This document shows, one piece after another, positions 44,965 through 54,650 of a DNA stretch of 64,000 nucleotides. Under the pieces are notes generated by a model. That model did no database searches, was not told the DNA's origin, and was given only the letters and a program-made list of their open reading frames with translations. A program made the translations under genes and the position numbers. Position 1 is the stretch's first letter. Each line of letters begins with the position of its first letter. This DNA comes from Polaribacter sp. BM10 (lineage in GTDB: Bacteria; Bacteroidota; Bacteroidia; Flavobacteriales; Flavobacteriaceae): contig NZ_CP019704.1 in assembly GCF_002005425.1 (NCBI RefSeq), forward strand, positions 496,001-560,000. The letters are read 5' to 3'.

Positions 44965-47232
44965 ATGGCATTTGATATTGATATGATTAAAAAAGTGTAT
45001 TCAACCGTTGTTGAACGTGTTGATGCTGCTCGTGAACTTACAGGAAAACCACTAACCTTGGCAGAAAAGATTTTATATTCTCACTTATGGGATAGTAATT
45101 CTGATAAGGCGTTTGTAAGAGGAAAAGACTATGTAGATTTTGCTCCAGATAGAATTGCTTTGCAAGATGCAACAGCACAAATGGCATTGTTACAATTTAT
45201 GCAAGCTGGTAAATCTAAAGTAGCAGTACCAACTACTACCCATTGCGATCACTTAATTCAAGCTAAAAATGGCGCAAGTTCAGATTTGCAAAATGCATTA
45301 AATACAAGTAATGAAGTATTTAATTTTTTAGAATCTGTTTCTAATAAATATGGTTTAGGTTTTTGGAAACCAGGTGCAGGAATAATACACCAAGTAGTCT
45401 TAGAAAATTATGCATTTCCAGGAGGAATGATGATTGGTACGGATTCTCACACAGTTAACGCTGGAGGATTAGGTATGGTTGCCATTGGAGTTGGTGGTGC
45501 AGATGCAGTAGATGTTATGGCAGGTATGCCTTGGGAGTTAAAGTTTCCGAAATTAATTGGTGTAAAATTAACAGGTAAATTATCTGGTTGGACAGCGCCA
45601 AAAGATGTTATTTTAAAAGTTGCTGGTATTGTTTCTGCTAAAGGAGGTACTGGCGCTATTGTAGAATATTTTGGAGAAGGTGCTACTTCGATGTCTTGTA
45701 CAGGTAAAGGTACAATTTGTAACATGGGAGCAGAAATAGGAGCTACAACTTCTACATTTGGTTATGATGAATCTATGGAACGTTATTTACGTGCTACAGA
45801 CAGAGGAGATGTAGCTGATGCTGCAAATGAAGTTAAAGATTATTTAACAGGAGATAAAGAAGTATATGCGAATCCAGAGCAATATTTCGATCAAGTAATA
45901 GAAATTAATTTATCAGAACTAAGTCCGTTATTAAATGGTCCTTTTACTCCAGATTTATCTACAAAAGCTGGTGCTGATATGACAGAAGCAGCTAACGCTA
46001 ACGATTGGCCTTTAAAAGTAGAATGGGGATTGATTGGGTCTTGTACAAACTCTTCTTATGAAGATTTATCAAGAGCTTCTTCAATAGCACAACAAGCTAT
46101 CGACAAAGGGTTAAAAACGAAAGCAGATTTTGGAATAAATCCTGGTTCTGAAAAAGTTAGATATACTGCAGATAGAGATGGTATTTTAGGAATCTTTGAA
46201 AAATTAGATGCTAAGATTTTCACAAATGCCTGTGGACCTTGTATAGGGCAATGGGCACGTTATGAAGATCCAAAAAATGCTCCTAAAAACTCAATAATTC
46301 ATTCCTTTAATAGAAACTTTGCAAAACGTGCAGATGGTAACCCAAATACACATGCATTTGTTGCTTCACCAGAAATGGTTGCAGCTGTAACTATTGCTGG
46401 TCGTTTAGATTTTAATCCTATTACAGATAAATTAATTAACGAAAACGGAGAAGAAGTAATGTTAGATGAACCTACAGGATGGGAATTGCCTCCAAAAGGT
46501 TTTGAAGTTAAAGATGATGGTTATCTAGCGCCTGAAGAAGATGGAAGTCACGTTAAAATTGCTGTAAATGAAGATTCTGAAAGATTACAGTTATTAGAGC
46601 CATTCACGCCAATTGGAAATGATATTTCTGGGGCAAAATTATTAATTAAAGCTTTCGGAAAATGTACAACAGACCATATTTCTATGGCAGGGCCTTGGTT
46701 ACGTTTTAGAGGACATCTAGACAATATTTCTAACAATTGTTTAATTGGTGCAGTAAATGCGTTTGGTAAAAAAACAAATTTTGTTAAAAATCAAATTACA
46801 GGAGAATTTGGAGGAGTGCCAGATACAGCCAGAGCGTATAAAGCAGCAGGAATTAAGACAGTGGTTGTAGGAGATCATAACTATGGTGAAGGATCTTCTA
46901 GAGAGCATGCTGCAATGGAACCTAGACATTTGGGTGTAGTTGCTGTAATTGTAAAATCTTTTGCAAGAATTCACGAAACAAACCTTAAAAAACAAGGAAT
47001 GTTAGGTTTAACCTTTGCAAACGAAGCAGATTATGATTTAATTCAAGAAGATGATACATTTAATTTCTTAGATTTAAATGAGTTTGCACCAGACAAACCT
47101 TTAACTATAGAATTAGTACATGCAGATGGATCTAAAGATACTATTATTGTAAACCATACTTATAACCAAAGTCAAATAGATTGGTATAATGAAGGTTCTG
47201 CTTTAAACTTAATAAAAAAAGAAAATGCTTAA
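44965..47232 (+). CDS. Aconitate hydratase, mitochondrial type
   Basis: 755 residues. [24 protein letters not shown] is the aconitase substrate motif; cluster Cys residues are in [15 protein letters not shown] and [10 protein letters not shown]; the C-terminal swivel domain shows [17 protein letters not shown]. Length and order (catalytic domains first, swivel last) are of the mitochondrial aconitase type, unlike the adjacent AcnB. Both should convert citrate to isocitrate. Separate terminators on both sides indicate independent control. The first ~45 residues ([20 protein letters not shown]) are typical. Confidence 0.94.
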   Translation: MAFDIDMIKKVYSTVVERVDAARELTGKPLTLAEKILYSHLWDSNSDKAFVRGKDYVDFAPDRIALQDATAQMALLQFMQAGKSKVAVPTTTHCDHLIQAKNGASSDLQNALNTSNEVFNFLESVSNKYGLGFWKPGAGIIHQVVLENYAFPGGMMIGTDSHTVNAGGLGMVAIGVGGADAVDVMAGMPWELKFPKLIGVKLTGKLSGWTAPKDVILKVAGIVSAKGGTGAIVEYFGEGATSMSCTGKGTICNMGAEIGATTSTFGYDESMERYLRATDRGDVADAANEVKDYLTGDKEVYANPEQYFDQVIEINLSELSPLLNGPFTPDLSTKAGADMTEAANANDWPLKVEWGLIGSCTNSSYEDLSRASSIAQQAIDKGLKTKADFGINPGSEKVRYTADRDGILGIFEKLDAKIFTNACGPCIGQWARYEDPKNAPKNSIIHSFNRNFAKRADGNPNTHAFVASPEMVAAVTIAGRLDFNPITDKLINENGEEVMLDEPTGWELPPKGFEVKDDGYLAPEEDGSHVKIAVNEDSERLQLLEPFTPIGNDISGAKLLIKAFGKCTTDHISMAGPWLRFRGHLDNISNNCLIGAVNAFGKKTNFVKNQITGEFGGVPDTARAYKAAGIKTVVVGDHNYGEGSSREHAAMEPRHLGVVAVIVKSFARIHETNLKKQGMLGLTFANEADYDLIQEDDTFNFLDLNEFAPDKPLTIELVHADGSKDTIIVNHTYNQSQIDWYNEGSALNLIKKENA

Positions 47233-47252
47233 TATTTAAGTCAATTTAATAT

Positions 47253-47286
47253 AAAACTCTCGATGAATTTCGAGAGTTTTTTTTTA
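47253..47286 (+). terminator. Intrinsic terminator of the second aconitase gene
   Basis: An 11-bp perfect stem (47253-47263 / 47270-47280), 6-nt loop and a long T-run lie 20 bp after the stop codon. Confidence 0.85.
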
Positions 47287-47296
47287 CTTTTAATTT

Positions 47297-47992
47297 ATGA
47301 AATTAAATCCTTTTGAATCTTTTTTAAAGAATATATCAGAAACGCCTTTATTAGCTATAGATAAAAAAATACATCTATCTAGTTATGTACCAATAAACAT
47401 TTCTAATACAAATAAAGACTTATTAAGTTTTGATGTTTCTTCTTCGAAAGATTGGGAAAATTATATTGAAGCTTTTTTAAAAAAAGAAAATAAGCATGTA
47501 GCTTATGGTGGTTATTTAGAAAAAAGAAATTTATATGACAGAAGTGCGTATTTTAAAAATTTAAGTGAAGAAGATAAAAGAAATATACACTTAGGTATTG
47601 ATTTGTGGTGTAAAGAAAAAACCAAAGTATTGGCCGTTTTAAAAGGAAAAGTACATAGTTTTAATTTTAATAAAAATCACGGTGATTACGGACCAACAAT
47701 TATTTTAGAACATAAAATCGCAGATTATAACTTTTATACTTTATATGGACATTTATCTGAAAATTCGATTCAAAATTTAAAAGTTGGTGATAAATTTAAT
47801 GAAGGAGAAGTAATTGCAGAATTAGGAGATGCTTCAGTAAACGGAGATTATGCACCACATTTGCATTTTCAAATTATAAAAGATTTACAAGGTAATAAAG
47901 GTGATTATCCAGGTGTTTCTTCTAGTAAAGATTTAGATTTTTATAAAGAGAACTGCCCAAACCCTAACTTATTATTAAAAATTAACGATTAA
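47297..47992 (+). CDS. LytM/M23-type peptidase domain protein without signal peptide
   Basis: 231 residues. The zinc ligands of the M23 fold are present: HLGID (His and Asp) near residue 97, and HLHFQ near residue 190, with GHLS between. These enzymes cut peptide bridges in peptidoglycan. The N-terminus (MKLNPFESFLKNISETPLLAIDKK) has no hydrophobic signal or membrane anchor, so export is not obvious. It sits directly after the aconitase terminator and 68 bp before the Crp/Fnr gene on the same strand. A cytoplasmic or non-classical role cannot be excluded. Confidence 0.82.
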   Translation: MKLNPFESFLKNISETPLLAIDKKIHLSSYVPINISNTNKDLLSFDVSSSKDWENYIEAFLKKENKHVAYGGYLEKRNLYDRSAYFKNLSEEDKRNIHLGIDLWCKEKTKVLAVLKGKVHSFNFNKNHGDYGPTIILEHKIADYNFYTLYGHLSENSIQNLKVGDKFNEGEVIAELGDASVNGDYAPHLHFQIIKDLQGNKGDYPGVSSSKDLDFYKENCPNPNLLLKIND

Positions 47993-48060
47993 TTCATGCT
48001 TTTTGTAAGTATATAAGCTGTTTTAAGACTTTTATAATAATTGTCTAAAACACTACCCTT

Positions 48061-48732
48061 ATGAAAAATATATGGTTTTTTGATCACGTTAATTTGTTTC
48101 ATCTTTTATGTCCACATAAATTTAAAGACTACAAAAAATGCCACCGTTTTGATACTTATCAAAAAAGTGATTATATCTATTTTACAGAAGATGCAGCAAA
48201 TAAAGTTTTTCTAATTGAAAAAGGAAAAGTTAAAATAGGTTATTACACAGAAGCTGGTGAAGAAATTATCAATGCAATTTTAACAAAAGGAGAGCTATTT
48301 GGCGAAAAGGCTATTTTGGGAGAAGAAAAAAGAAATGAATTTGCGCAATCTATAGATATGAAAACGTCTATTTGCCCAATAAGTGTAGAAACAATGCATG
48401 ATTTAATGCGTGATAATAAAACATTTAGTTTAAAAATTTATAAATTCTTAGGACTTAGATTTAAAAAGTTAGAAAGAAGATTACAATTAATTTTATTTAA
48501 GGATACCAGAACTCGTTTTTTAGAATTCACAAAAGAACTTTGTGAAGAATATGGCTACGATTGCGAATCTACAGGAGATAAAATAATAGTTCATCCGTAT
48601 ACCCAAAAAGATATTGCATCTTTAATTGGTACATCTAGATCTAATTTAAATGTTTTAATGAATGAACTTAAAGAAGAAAATATTATAAACTTTAATAGAA
48701 AAGAACTTAGAATTTTACAAAAAACTGCTTAA
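48061..48732 (+). CDS. Crp/Fnr family transcriptional regulator
   Basis: 223 residues. N-terminal cyclic-nucleotide-binding-like beta-roll (FLIEKGKVKIGYYTEAGEEIINAILTKGELFGEKAILG), a long dimer helix, and a C-terminal winged helix with YTQKDIASLIGTSRSNLNVLMNELKEENII. The conserved phosphate-binding Arg of true CRP is not evident, and only scattered Cys residues (Cys17, Cys26, Cys108) occur, so the effector is unclear. It precedes a lipoprotein gene by 77 bp; that gene has its own -7 box. Target unknown. Confidence 0.88.
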   Translation: MKNIWFFDHVNLFHLLCPHKFKDYKKCHRFDTYQKSDYIYFTEDAANKVFLIEKGKVKIGYYTEAGEEIINAILTKGELFGEKAILGEEKRNEFAQSIDMKTSICPISVETMHDLMRDNKTFSLKIYKFLGLRFKKLERRLQLILFKDTRTRFLEFTKELCEEYGYDCESTGDKIIVHPYTQKDIASLIGTSRSNLNVLMNELKEENIINFNRKELRILQKTA

Positions 48733-48770
48733 GTGTTCGCTAGCTAACATTTAAATATTTCTTTGGCTTT

Positions 48771-48778
48771 TAACTTTG
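48771..48778 (+). promoter_or_regulatory. Promoter -7 box TAACTTTG
   Basis: Exact TAnnTTTG match 31 bp before the lipoprotein ATG at 48810. Confidence 0.55.
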
Positions 48779-48809
48779 TCATTAACATTAACAATAAACA
48801 TTTAATAAG

Positions 48810-49706
48810 ATGAAAAAAGTTTTAAACTTAGCAATTATTTTTGCTTTAACAACACTATTTGTTGCATGTAGCGACAATGAAAATGAACCAACTACAGGTA
48901 ATTTAACGGTAAATTTATCAGGATTAGAAGAATTAGGTGCAGATTTTGTATATGAAGGTTGGTTAATTGTAAACGGATCTCCGGTTAGTACAGGTACATT
49001 TACTAGTGTTAATTTTCCGCAGAGTTACACTGTAGACCTTGCAGATTTGCAAGACGCTACTAAGTTTGTGCTATCTATTGAGCCAGCAGTAGATTCTGAC
49101 CCAGCACCTGCAGCAACTAAAATTTTAGCTGGTGATTTTTCTGGAAATTCCGCAAGTGTAAATTCAGATAATATTGTAGTTGATGCTTCTGGAGATTTAA
49201 AAACTTTAGGAGAATCTTACGGAAAATATATTTTAGCTACTCCAACAGATGACGATGATACAAATGAAGCAAGCGGAGTTTGGTTTTTAGACAATTCAGA
49301 TGCTCCAACAGTTACAGCTGGTTTAGGTTTACCTGCTTTAACAGATGGATGGAAATATGAAGGTTGGGTAGTAATAAATGGCACACCTGTTAGTACCGGA
49401 ACATTTTTAACGGGTTCAGGAGCCGATGATAACGCTGCAACATCTCCTTTTAAAGGAACTTTAAATAATGGTCCTGGATATCCTGGAGAAGATTATGTAA
49501 TGGGTTCTGCAGCTGGTGTAGATTTTCCTACAGATTTAAAAGGAGCAACGATTGTAATATCGATAGAGCCAAGTCCAGACAATAGTTCAGCTCCATTTAC
49601 ATTAAAACCATTAGCGCATTTAGTGCCAAGTACCGCAAAAGATCATACAGTTTTAACAATGGGAGCAGGCCCTGTTGTAAATTTATCTGGAACAGTAACT
49701 AGATAA
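48810..49706 (+). CDS. Lipoprotein with two RskA-C-like anti-sigma/adhesin domains
   Basis: 298 residues. Lipoprotein signal ending VACS (Cys20), followed by SDNENE, an acidic stretch resembling the flavobacterial lipoprotein export signal for surface display. The mature part holds two copies of a domain: YEGWLIVNGSPVSTGTF ... LSIEPAVDSDPAPAATKILAG (about 50-110) and YEGWVVINGTPVSTGTF ... ISIEPSPDNSSAPFTLKPL (about 182-270). This pattern matches the C-terminal domain of RskA-type anti-sigma factors, here without a membrane helix or sigma-binding part. So a surface lipoprotein of unknown function from internal duplication is the best reading. Confidence 0.8.
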   Translation: MKKVLNLAIIFALTTLFVACSDNENEPTTGNLTVNLSGLEELGADFVYEGWLIVNGSPVSTGTFTSVNFPQSYTVDLADLQDATKFVLSIEPAVDSDPAPAATKILAGDFSGNSASVNSDNIVVDASGDLKTLGESYGKYILATPTDDDDTNEASGVWFLDNSDAPTVTAGLGLPALTDGWKYEGWVVINGTPVSTGTFLTGSGADDNAATSPFKGTLNNGPGYPGEDYVMGSAAGVDFPTDLKGATIVISIEPSPDNSSAPFTLKPLAHLVPSTAKDHTVLTMGAGPVVNLSGTVTR

Positions 49707-49753
49707 CTGAAAAAATATATCTACTATTTAATTTTGTTAATGGTTGATTATTA

Positions 49754-49782
49754 AGAGCAATTCAATTTTTTTGAGTTGCTCT
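49754..49782 (+). terminator. Intrinsic terminator, plus strand, after the lipoprotein gene
   Basis: AGAGCAATTCAA (49754-49765) pairs with TTGAGTTGCTCT (49771-49782) with one G-U; a T-rich tail follows. Confidence 0.7.
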
Positions 49783-49797
49783 TTCAGTTTTTATCAA

Positions 49798-49834
49798 AAA
49801 AAATGCTCAAGTAAAAATAAATTTTAAATGAGCA
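49798..49834 (-). terminator. Intrinsic terminator, minus strand, after the 116-residue secreted protein gene
   Basis: TGCTCA (49804-49809) and TGAGCA (49829-49834) form a stem extended inward by AT pairs with a mismatch; on the minus strand it is followed by T8. Back to back with the plus-strand terminator. Confidence 0.6.
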
Positions 49835-49856
49835 CCAACTAACCAACCAAGTTGTA

Positions 49857-50207
49857 TTATTTTATTTCGAATTTTAAAGGCATCAAATAAATTTCACCTT
49901 TTTTAATTCCTTTTAAATTAACTTTCTTGTAATTAAATTTACTTTTTAAGTAGGTATTTAATTCTGATACTTTAGAATCTACAGACAGAACAACTATTTC
50001 GTTTTTATTGTTAATTATAAAAGATACTTCTGCAGAGGTAGTTTGTTTTAAAACAACAGGAATCTTATTTCCTAAATAAGAAGACATTTCTGTTCTTAAA
50101 TTAGAATTTTCTTTGGTCTTTTTTAATACTGGATCTGTTGCAGTGGCTGTAAATACTGTTGATAAACTAATTGCTAATACTGCGATAATTGTTTTAAAAT
50201 TTTTCAT
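49857..50207 (-). CDS. Small secreted protein of unknown function
   Basis: 116 residues. A signal peptide (ALSIS/L-rich, ending near TATA, about residue 23) precedes a short soluble domain: a charged segment, then VSFIINNKNEIVVLSVDSKVSELNTYLKSKFNYKKV, a beta-alpha-beta-like stretch resembling the C-terminal part of TonB- or energy-transduction-like small domains. No catalytic motif. Such short exported proteins recur in flavobacteria, but I recognise no named family. Promoter not clear; AACCTAAAAAGGTT (50252-50265) is a palindrome upstream. Confidence 0.7.
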   Translation of the reverse strand: MKNFKTIIAVLAISLSTVFTATATDPVLKKTKENSNLRTEMSSYLGNKIPVVLKQTTSAEVSFIINNKNEIVVLSVDSKVSELNTYLKSKFNYKKVNLKGIKKGEIYLMPLKFEIK

Positions 50208-50391
50208 AATAAGTCTGTTTGAGATTAATGTTATACTGTAAAGACTACACTAACCTAAAAAGGTTTCACACAAAGTACTAGTTTATGATTTTATTAACGC
50301 TATTTAACTGAATTTAAGAAAATTAAGAGATTTTTTATAGTTTTTAAAAGTTGAAATAACTGATTTTCTTAAATAAATATTTGGTAATAAG

Positions 50392-51573
50392 TTATTTGGA
50401 GTTATTGTTTAAACTATCTAAAATTATGTTGCAACCTAAAATAATTTCTTCATCAGAAATATTTAAAGGAGGAGTAACACGAAGTGCACAATTTTCAAAA
50501 AGTAAAAAGAAAAGAATAAGTCCTTTATCTAAACAATCAAAAACTACTTTAGCTGTAATATCAGGATTTTCTAAAATTACAGCAAGCATTAAACCTTTTC
50601 CTCTAATTTCTTTTATAGCTGGATGTTTTAAATGCTTTCTAATTAAATCTTCTTTACGTAAACTTTCTTCAAGTAAATTTTCATTTAAAATCTCTGTCAC
50701 TGTGGCATAACCCGCAGCTGCTATAACAGGGTTTCCTGCAAAAGTAGAAATATGACCAAGTTTTGGATTTTCTTTTAAAAGCTCCATATGCTTAAAATCA
50801 GCAATAAAAGCACCTATTGGCATTCCGCCACCCAAACCTTTACCTGTGATAATAATATCTGGAATTATATTGTAGTTTTCGAAGCCCCAAAAGGTTCCTG
50901 TTCTACCTATTCCTGTTTGTATTTCATCTAAAATTAAAAGTGCACCTACTTTTTCACATTTCGATTTTACTTTAGCTAAATAATTGTTTGTTGGTGCAAT
51001 AAAACCAGCGCCACCTTGTATTGTTTCTAAAATTACAGCAGCTGTTTTGGATGTAATTTTGTCTAAATCGTACTCATTATTAAATTCAATAAATTTAGAA
51101 CCAGGAATTAAAGGTCTAAAAGCCTGAATTTGTTCTTCAACTCCAGAAACACTCATTGCTCCCATAGTATTGCCATGATAAGACTTCTTTGCGGCTATAA
51201 TTTCAGATCTATTTGTAACTCTCTTTGCTAATTTTAAAGCACCTTCTGTAGCTTCTGTGCCAGAATTTGTAAGATAAACTGAATTTAATTTTTCCGGAGA
51301 ATTTTTTACCAAGATTTTACATAAATCTACCTGCGGTTTTTGTACAAACTCACCATAAACCATAACATGAGAATATGCGTCTAATTGACTTTTAATAGCA
51401 TTTGTAACCTTCGGATGATTGTGGCCTAAGCTATTTGCAGAAACACCAGCAACAAAATCTAAAAATTTTTTTTGATCTGTATCAAAAATATAACTTCCTT
51501 TTGCATGTGATATTTCTAGAGCAAATGGGTGAGGAGATGTTTGCGCTTGATATTTAAAGAAATCTTCTTTCAT
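50392..51573 (-). CDS. Class III PLP-dependent aminotransferase
   Basis: 393 residues. FLDFVAGVSANSLGHNHP, YLTNSGTEATEGALKLAKR, SYHGNTMGAMSVSG, LILDEIQTGIGRTG and the PLP lysine in IITGKGLGGGMPIG are class III (ornithine/acetylornithine/GABA) motifs. Substrate is not decided by the motifs; acetylornithine or another omega-amino acid is plausible, though no arginine genes are adjacent. The ATG directly abuts the stop of the OstA-like gene, so both are on one transcript. The pairing with an OstA-like protein is common in flavobacteria; the reason is not obvious. Confidence 0.9.
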   Translation of the reverse strand: MKEDFFKYQAQTSPHPFALEISHAKGSYIFDTDQKKFLDFVAGVSANSLGHNHPKVTNAIKSQLDAYSHVMVYGEFVQKPQVDLCKILVKNSPEKLNSVYLTNSGTEATEGALKLAKRVTNRSEIIAAKKSYHGNTMGAMSVSGVEEQIQAFRPLIPGSKFIEFNNEYDLDKITSKTAAVILETIQGGAGFIAPTNNYLAKVKSKCEKVGALLILDEIQTGIGRTGTFWGFENYNIIPDIIITGKGLGGGMPIGAFIADFKHMELLKENPKLGHISTFAGNPVIAAAGYATVTEILNENLLEESLRKEDLIRKHLKHPAIKEIRGKGLMLAVILENPDITAKVVFDCLDKGLILFFLLFENCALRVTPPLNISDEEIILGCNIILDSLNNNSK

Positions 51574-53184
51574 TTACTTATTTTTAGAAGTACTTTCTCT
51601 TGTGTTATTTTTAGAATCGTTCATAATTAAAGGTTTTATAAAATCTTTATCACTTTTTACAGGTAACTTTTGATTTTTATCATCTTTAAAAATATCTTGT
51701 TTTGTTTTTGGTTGCTCGCTTTCTCGCCAAATAAATCCTTGTAATTTTTTATCTTCTGATGGAAATAGGGAAGGAGGATATGTTTTTCCTTCTGATTTTT
51801 TTAAATATTTAATTGTAGCAATTTGCCCGTTATCTAAAGTAAACTCAATATTACTAGATATTTCTTTGGTAATTGTTTCTATAACACCAGTTTCTTCGTT
51901 TCTGTTATAATACACAGACTCGGCATTTCCTTTTACCAACAATAATTTAAGTTTATTTTCTTTGAATTTACCAAACATGTTTCTTCCTTTTATTTGGTTG
52001 TATTCATCTATAGAAAGAGAATCTTTAGAAACTATAAAAGCGTTATTTAATACCTTTAAAGAATCTAATTTTTCAGTTTCTACATTAGATATTAAGTGAA
52101 TAGTGTCACCTGTTATTTGGTTGCCATCAGACCATAACACAGGGTTTCTAAACATTTTTGTAACACCTGTTTTTTGATCTGTATGTATAGAATCGCATTT
52201 ACCTTGTAAATCTGATTTGAAAATTTTGACATCATGATAAGTTCTTACAATTCTTTTTTCTGGAGCACCAGTTATCAAAAGTGTATCACCATGAATAAAT
52301 GTAGAATCTTTGTCTACAATAGAAATTGCCACAGCTTTTTCAATGATAAAAAGTGAATCTTTTTTTTCAAAAATTTCGGCATAATTACCACGAGTAACAA
52401 AGTTTTTAACAGTATCTATTACCTGAATATTGTTTGTAGCAGAAGCAAAACCTTGTTTTTTATCATAATACAAACTATCGCCTTCTACAGTTCTTTCTTT
52501 CAAAAATAGTTTAGCATTTTTTACAAAATAAGAAATATCTGTTTTTGTATTGTAAAAACCTCTTTCACAATAAATTTTGTTTTCATTTTGAGTATTTGTA
52601 ATTGTTGAAGGACCATATAAATAGGTTAAACCCGAGTTTGTATAATAATCTAAATGATTAGATTCTAGGTTATGCTCTGGGTTTACAACGGTAACTCTTG
52701 TAGTTGCAGTAAACTTTTTAGTTTCTAAATAATAGTTTCCGTTTTTACTATTTAAGGTATTTGTTTGGTCTTTTATAGTAGCATAACTTCGGTAATACAA
52801 TTTCTGATTTAATCTATCAAACTGCAAAGTATCTGTAGTTAAAGTCATTTCCGGATCTTTTAAAACTACATTTCCCCAAGACAAAGCTTGTTTAGAATTA
52901 GCATCATAATCTAGATAATCACTAGTTTGCGTAATCGTATCACCTTGTTTAATAGTTACATTTTCTAATGCTTTAAAAAAGTTTTCTTTTTGATAAAACA
53001 AAGCTTGTTTACATGTAAGAATCGCGCCTTCATGCGTCATTTTTACATTACCAATTAATACGGTTGCTCCAGGATATTTGCTTTCATCTACATATTGTTG
53101 TTCTGCAGAATAAATCATTTTTTTTGATTGTGAGAAACCTAAAAAACTAATTAAAAGAAAAGTAAATAATAGTGTTTTTTTCAA
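51574..53184 (-). CDS. OstA-like (LptA/LptD N-terminal-type) secreted protein
   Basis: 536 residues. A signal peptide (LLFTFLLISFLGFSQ) is followed by many short beta-strand repeats of the OstA/LptA jellyroll, such as ALFYQKENFFKALENVTIKQGDTI and TLTTDTLQFDRLNQKLYYRS, covering about residues 25-460, and a Lys-rich tail. OstA-type proteins bridge lipopolysaccharide transport across the periplasm. The start codon is TTG at 53184, needed to include the signal peptide; an in-frame stop lies two codons upstream. A -7 box TATTTTTG is 17 bp before it. Cotranscribed with the aminotransferase gene. Confidence 0.87.
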   Translation of the reverse strand: MKKTLLFTFLLISFLGFSQSKKMIYSAEQQYVDESKYPGATVLIGNVKMTHEGAILTCKQALFYQKENFFKALENVTIKQGDTITQTSDYLDYDANSKQALSWGNVVLKDPEMTLTTDTLQFDRLNQKLYYRSYATIKDQTNTLNSKNGNYYLETKKFTATTRVTVVNPEHNLESNHLDYYTNSGLTYLYGPSTITNTQNENKIYCERGFYNTKTDISYFVKNAKLFLKERTVEGDSLYYDKKQGFASATNNIQVIDTVKNFVTRGNYAEIFEKKDSLFIIEKAVAISIVDKDSTFIHGDTLLITGAPEKRIVRTYHDVKIFKSDLQGKCDSIHTDQKTGVTKMFRNPVLWSDGNQITGDTIHLISNVETEKLDSLKVLNNAFIVSKDSLSIDEYNQIKGRNMFGKFKENKLKLLLVKGNAESVYYNRNEETGVIETITKEISSNIEFTLDNGQIATIKYLKKSEGKTYPPSLFPSEDKKLQGFIWRESEQPKTKQDIFKDDKNQKLPVKSDKDFIKPLIMNDSKNNTRESTSKNK

Positions 53185-53200
53185 AAGTTACTGTTTTAGG

Positions 53201-53208
53201 CAAAAATA
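53201..53208 (-). promoter_or_regulatory. Promoter -7 box for the OstA-like gene
   Basis: On the minus strand this reads TATTTTTG, an exact TAnnTTTG match, 16 bp before the TTG start. Confidence 0.6.
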
Positions 53209-53283
53209 CTGAAAAGATAGTAGTTGATTACTAAAGAAAAGTGAAAATAATTAAGGCATTTAAACAGATTTAAAAAATCAAAA

Positions 53284-53313
53284 AAGCACCTTTTAAATTA
53301 ATAAAAGATGCTT
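53284..53313 (-). terminator. Intrinsic terminator of purA
   Basis: Arms 53284-53295 and 53302-53313 pair over 12 positions with one G-U wobble on the minus-strand RNA, followed by a T-run. Confidence 0.75.
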
Positions 53314-53337
53314 AAATTATATAGTTTTAGAAAATAA

Positions 53338-54609
53338 CTATCTCTTAATAGTTTGTTTTCTGTCTGGACCAACAGAAACAATCTTAACAGGTACACCAGT
53401 TTCTTTTTCAATAAAAGCAACATAATCCATTAAGTTTTTTGGTAACTGATCTGCAGAAGTCATTTTTGTTAAATCTTCATCCCAACCTTTAAATTCAGAA
53501 TAATTTACAGAAACATTTTCTGGTTCGATGTTATATGGTAAGTGAGAAATTTCTTCACCTTTATAATTGTAAGATGTACAAACTTTTAAAGTATCAAAAC
53601 CAGAAAGAACATCTCCTTTCATCATCATTAATTGTGTAACACCGTTTACATCTACAGCATATTTTAAAGCAACTAAATCTAACCAGCCACATCTTCTTGG
53701 TCTACCAGTTGTAGCACCAAATTCATGACCAACTCTAGCCATTTCTTCACCATCTTTATCAAAAAGTTCTGTAGGGAAAGGTCCTGAACCAACACGAGTA
53801 GTGTACGCTTTAAAAATTCCGAAAACTTCACCAATTCTATTTGGTGCAACACCTAAACCTGTACAAGCACCGGCGGCAGTTGTGTTAGATGATGTTACAA
53901 AAGGATATGTACCAAAATCGATATCTAATAAAGATCCTTGAGCACCTTCTGCTAAAATTGTCTTTTTATCTTTAATAGCTTGGTTTAAAAACTCTTCGCT
54001 ATCAATAAAAGCTAATGTTTTTAATTTATCGATTCCTTTGATGAATTCTGCTTCTAATTCTTTTAAATCATATTCTATCTGAACATCAAAGAATTCTAAC
54101 ATTTTGATATGCTTTTCTGTTAAAGCATCGTATTTTTCTTTCCAGTTGTCTAATTCTAAATCACCAACACGCATTCCGTTTCTACCAGTCTTGTCCATAT
54201 AAGTTGGGCCAATTCCTTTTAAAGTAGAACCAATTTTAGCTTTACCTTTAGATGTTTCTGATGCAGCATCTAACAATCTATGTGTTGGTAAAATTAAGTG
54301 TGCTTTTCTAGAAATTAATAATTTAGAAGTATAATCTATGTTATGCTTATCTAAATTTTCTAGTTCTTTTTTAAAAATTACAGGATCTATTACAACACCA
54401 TTACCAACTACATTTAATGCAGTTTTATGAAAAATTCCTGAAGGAATTGTATGTAAAACGTGTTTGTGTCCATCAAAAATTAAAGTGTGTCCTGCGTTTG
54501 GGCCTCCTTGAAAACGAGCAATAATATCATAGTTTGTTGTTAAAACATCTACGATTTTTCCTTTTCCTTCATCTCCCCATTGTAGTCCTAGTAATAAATC
54601 TACAGCCAT
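53338..54609 (-). CDS. purA: Adenylosuccinate synthetase
   Basis: 423 residues. GTP-dependent conversion of IMP and aspartate to adenylosuccinate, the first step from IMP to AMP. The P-loop-like QWGDEGKGKIVD (residues about 9-20), GPNAGHT, the IMP-binding GSTLKGIGPTYMDK and GAQGSLLDIDFGTYP, and the aspartate loop TTGRPRRCGW are all complete. Length is typical. Separated from the upstream Fur gene by 41 bp on the same strand, so cotranscription is likely; a terminator follows. Confidence 0.96.
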   Translation of the reverse strand: MAVDLLLGLQWGDEGKGKIVDVLTTNYDIIARFQGGPNAGHTLIFDGHKHVLHTIPSGIFHKTALNVVGNGVVIDPVIFKKELENLDKHNIDYTSKLLISRKAHLILPTHRLLDAASETSKGKAKIGSTLKGIGPTYMDKTGRNGMRVGDLELDNWKEKYDALTEKHIKMLEFFDVQIEYDLKELEAEFIKGIDKLKTLAFIDSEEFLNQAIKDKKTILAEGAQGSLLDIDFGTYPFVTSSNTTAAGACTGLGVAPNRIGEVFGIFKAYTTRVGSGPFPTELFDKDGEEMARVGHEFGATTGRPRRCGWLDLVALKYAVDVNGVTQLMMMKGDVLSGFDTLKVCTSYNYKGEEISHLPYNIEPENVSVNYSEFKGWDEDLTKMTSADQLPKNLMDYVAFIEKETGVPVKIVSVGPDRKQTIKR

Positions 54610-54650
54610 TAGTTGTGTAATTTGTTGTTTGTGTTGTGTATTGTTGTTAA

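Noticed and set aside
50381..50710. Plus-strand 109-residue frame over the aminotransferase gene
   Set aside because: It is antisense to conserved aminotransferase coding sequence and has no leader or family match.
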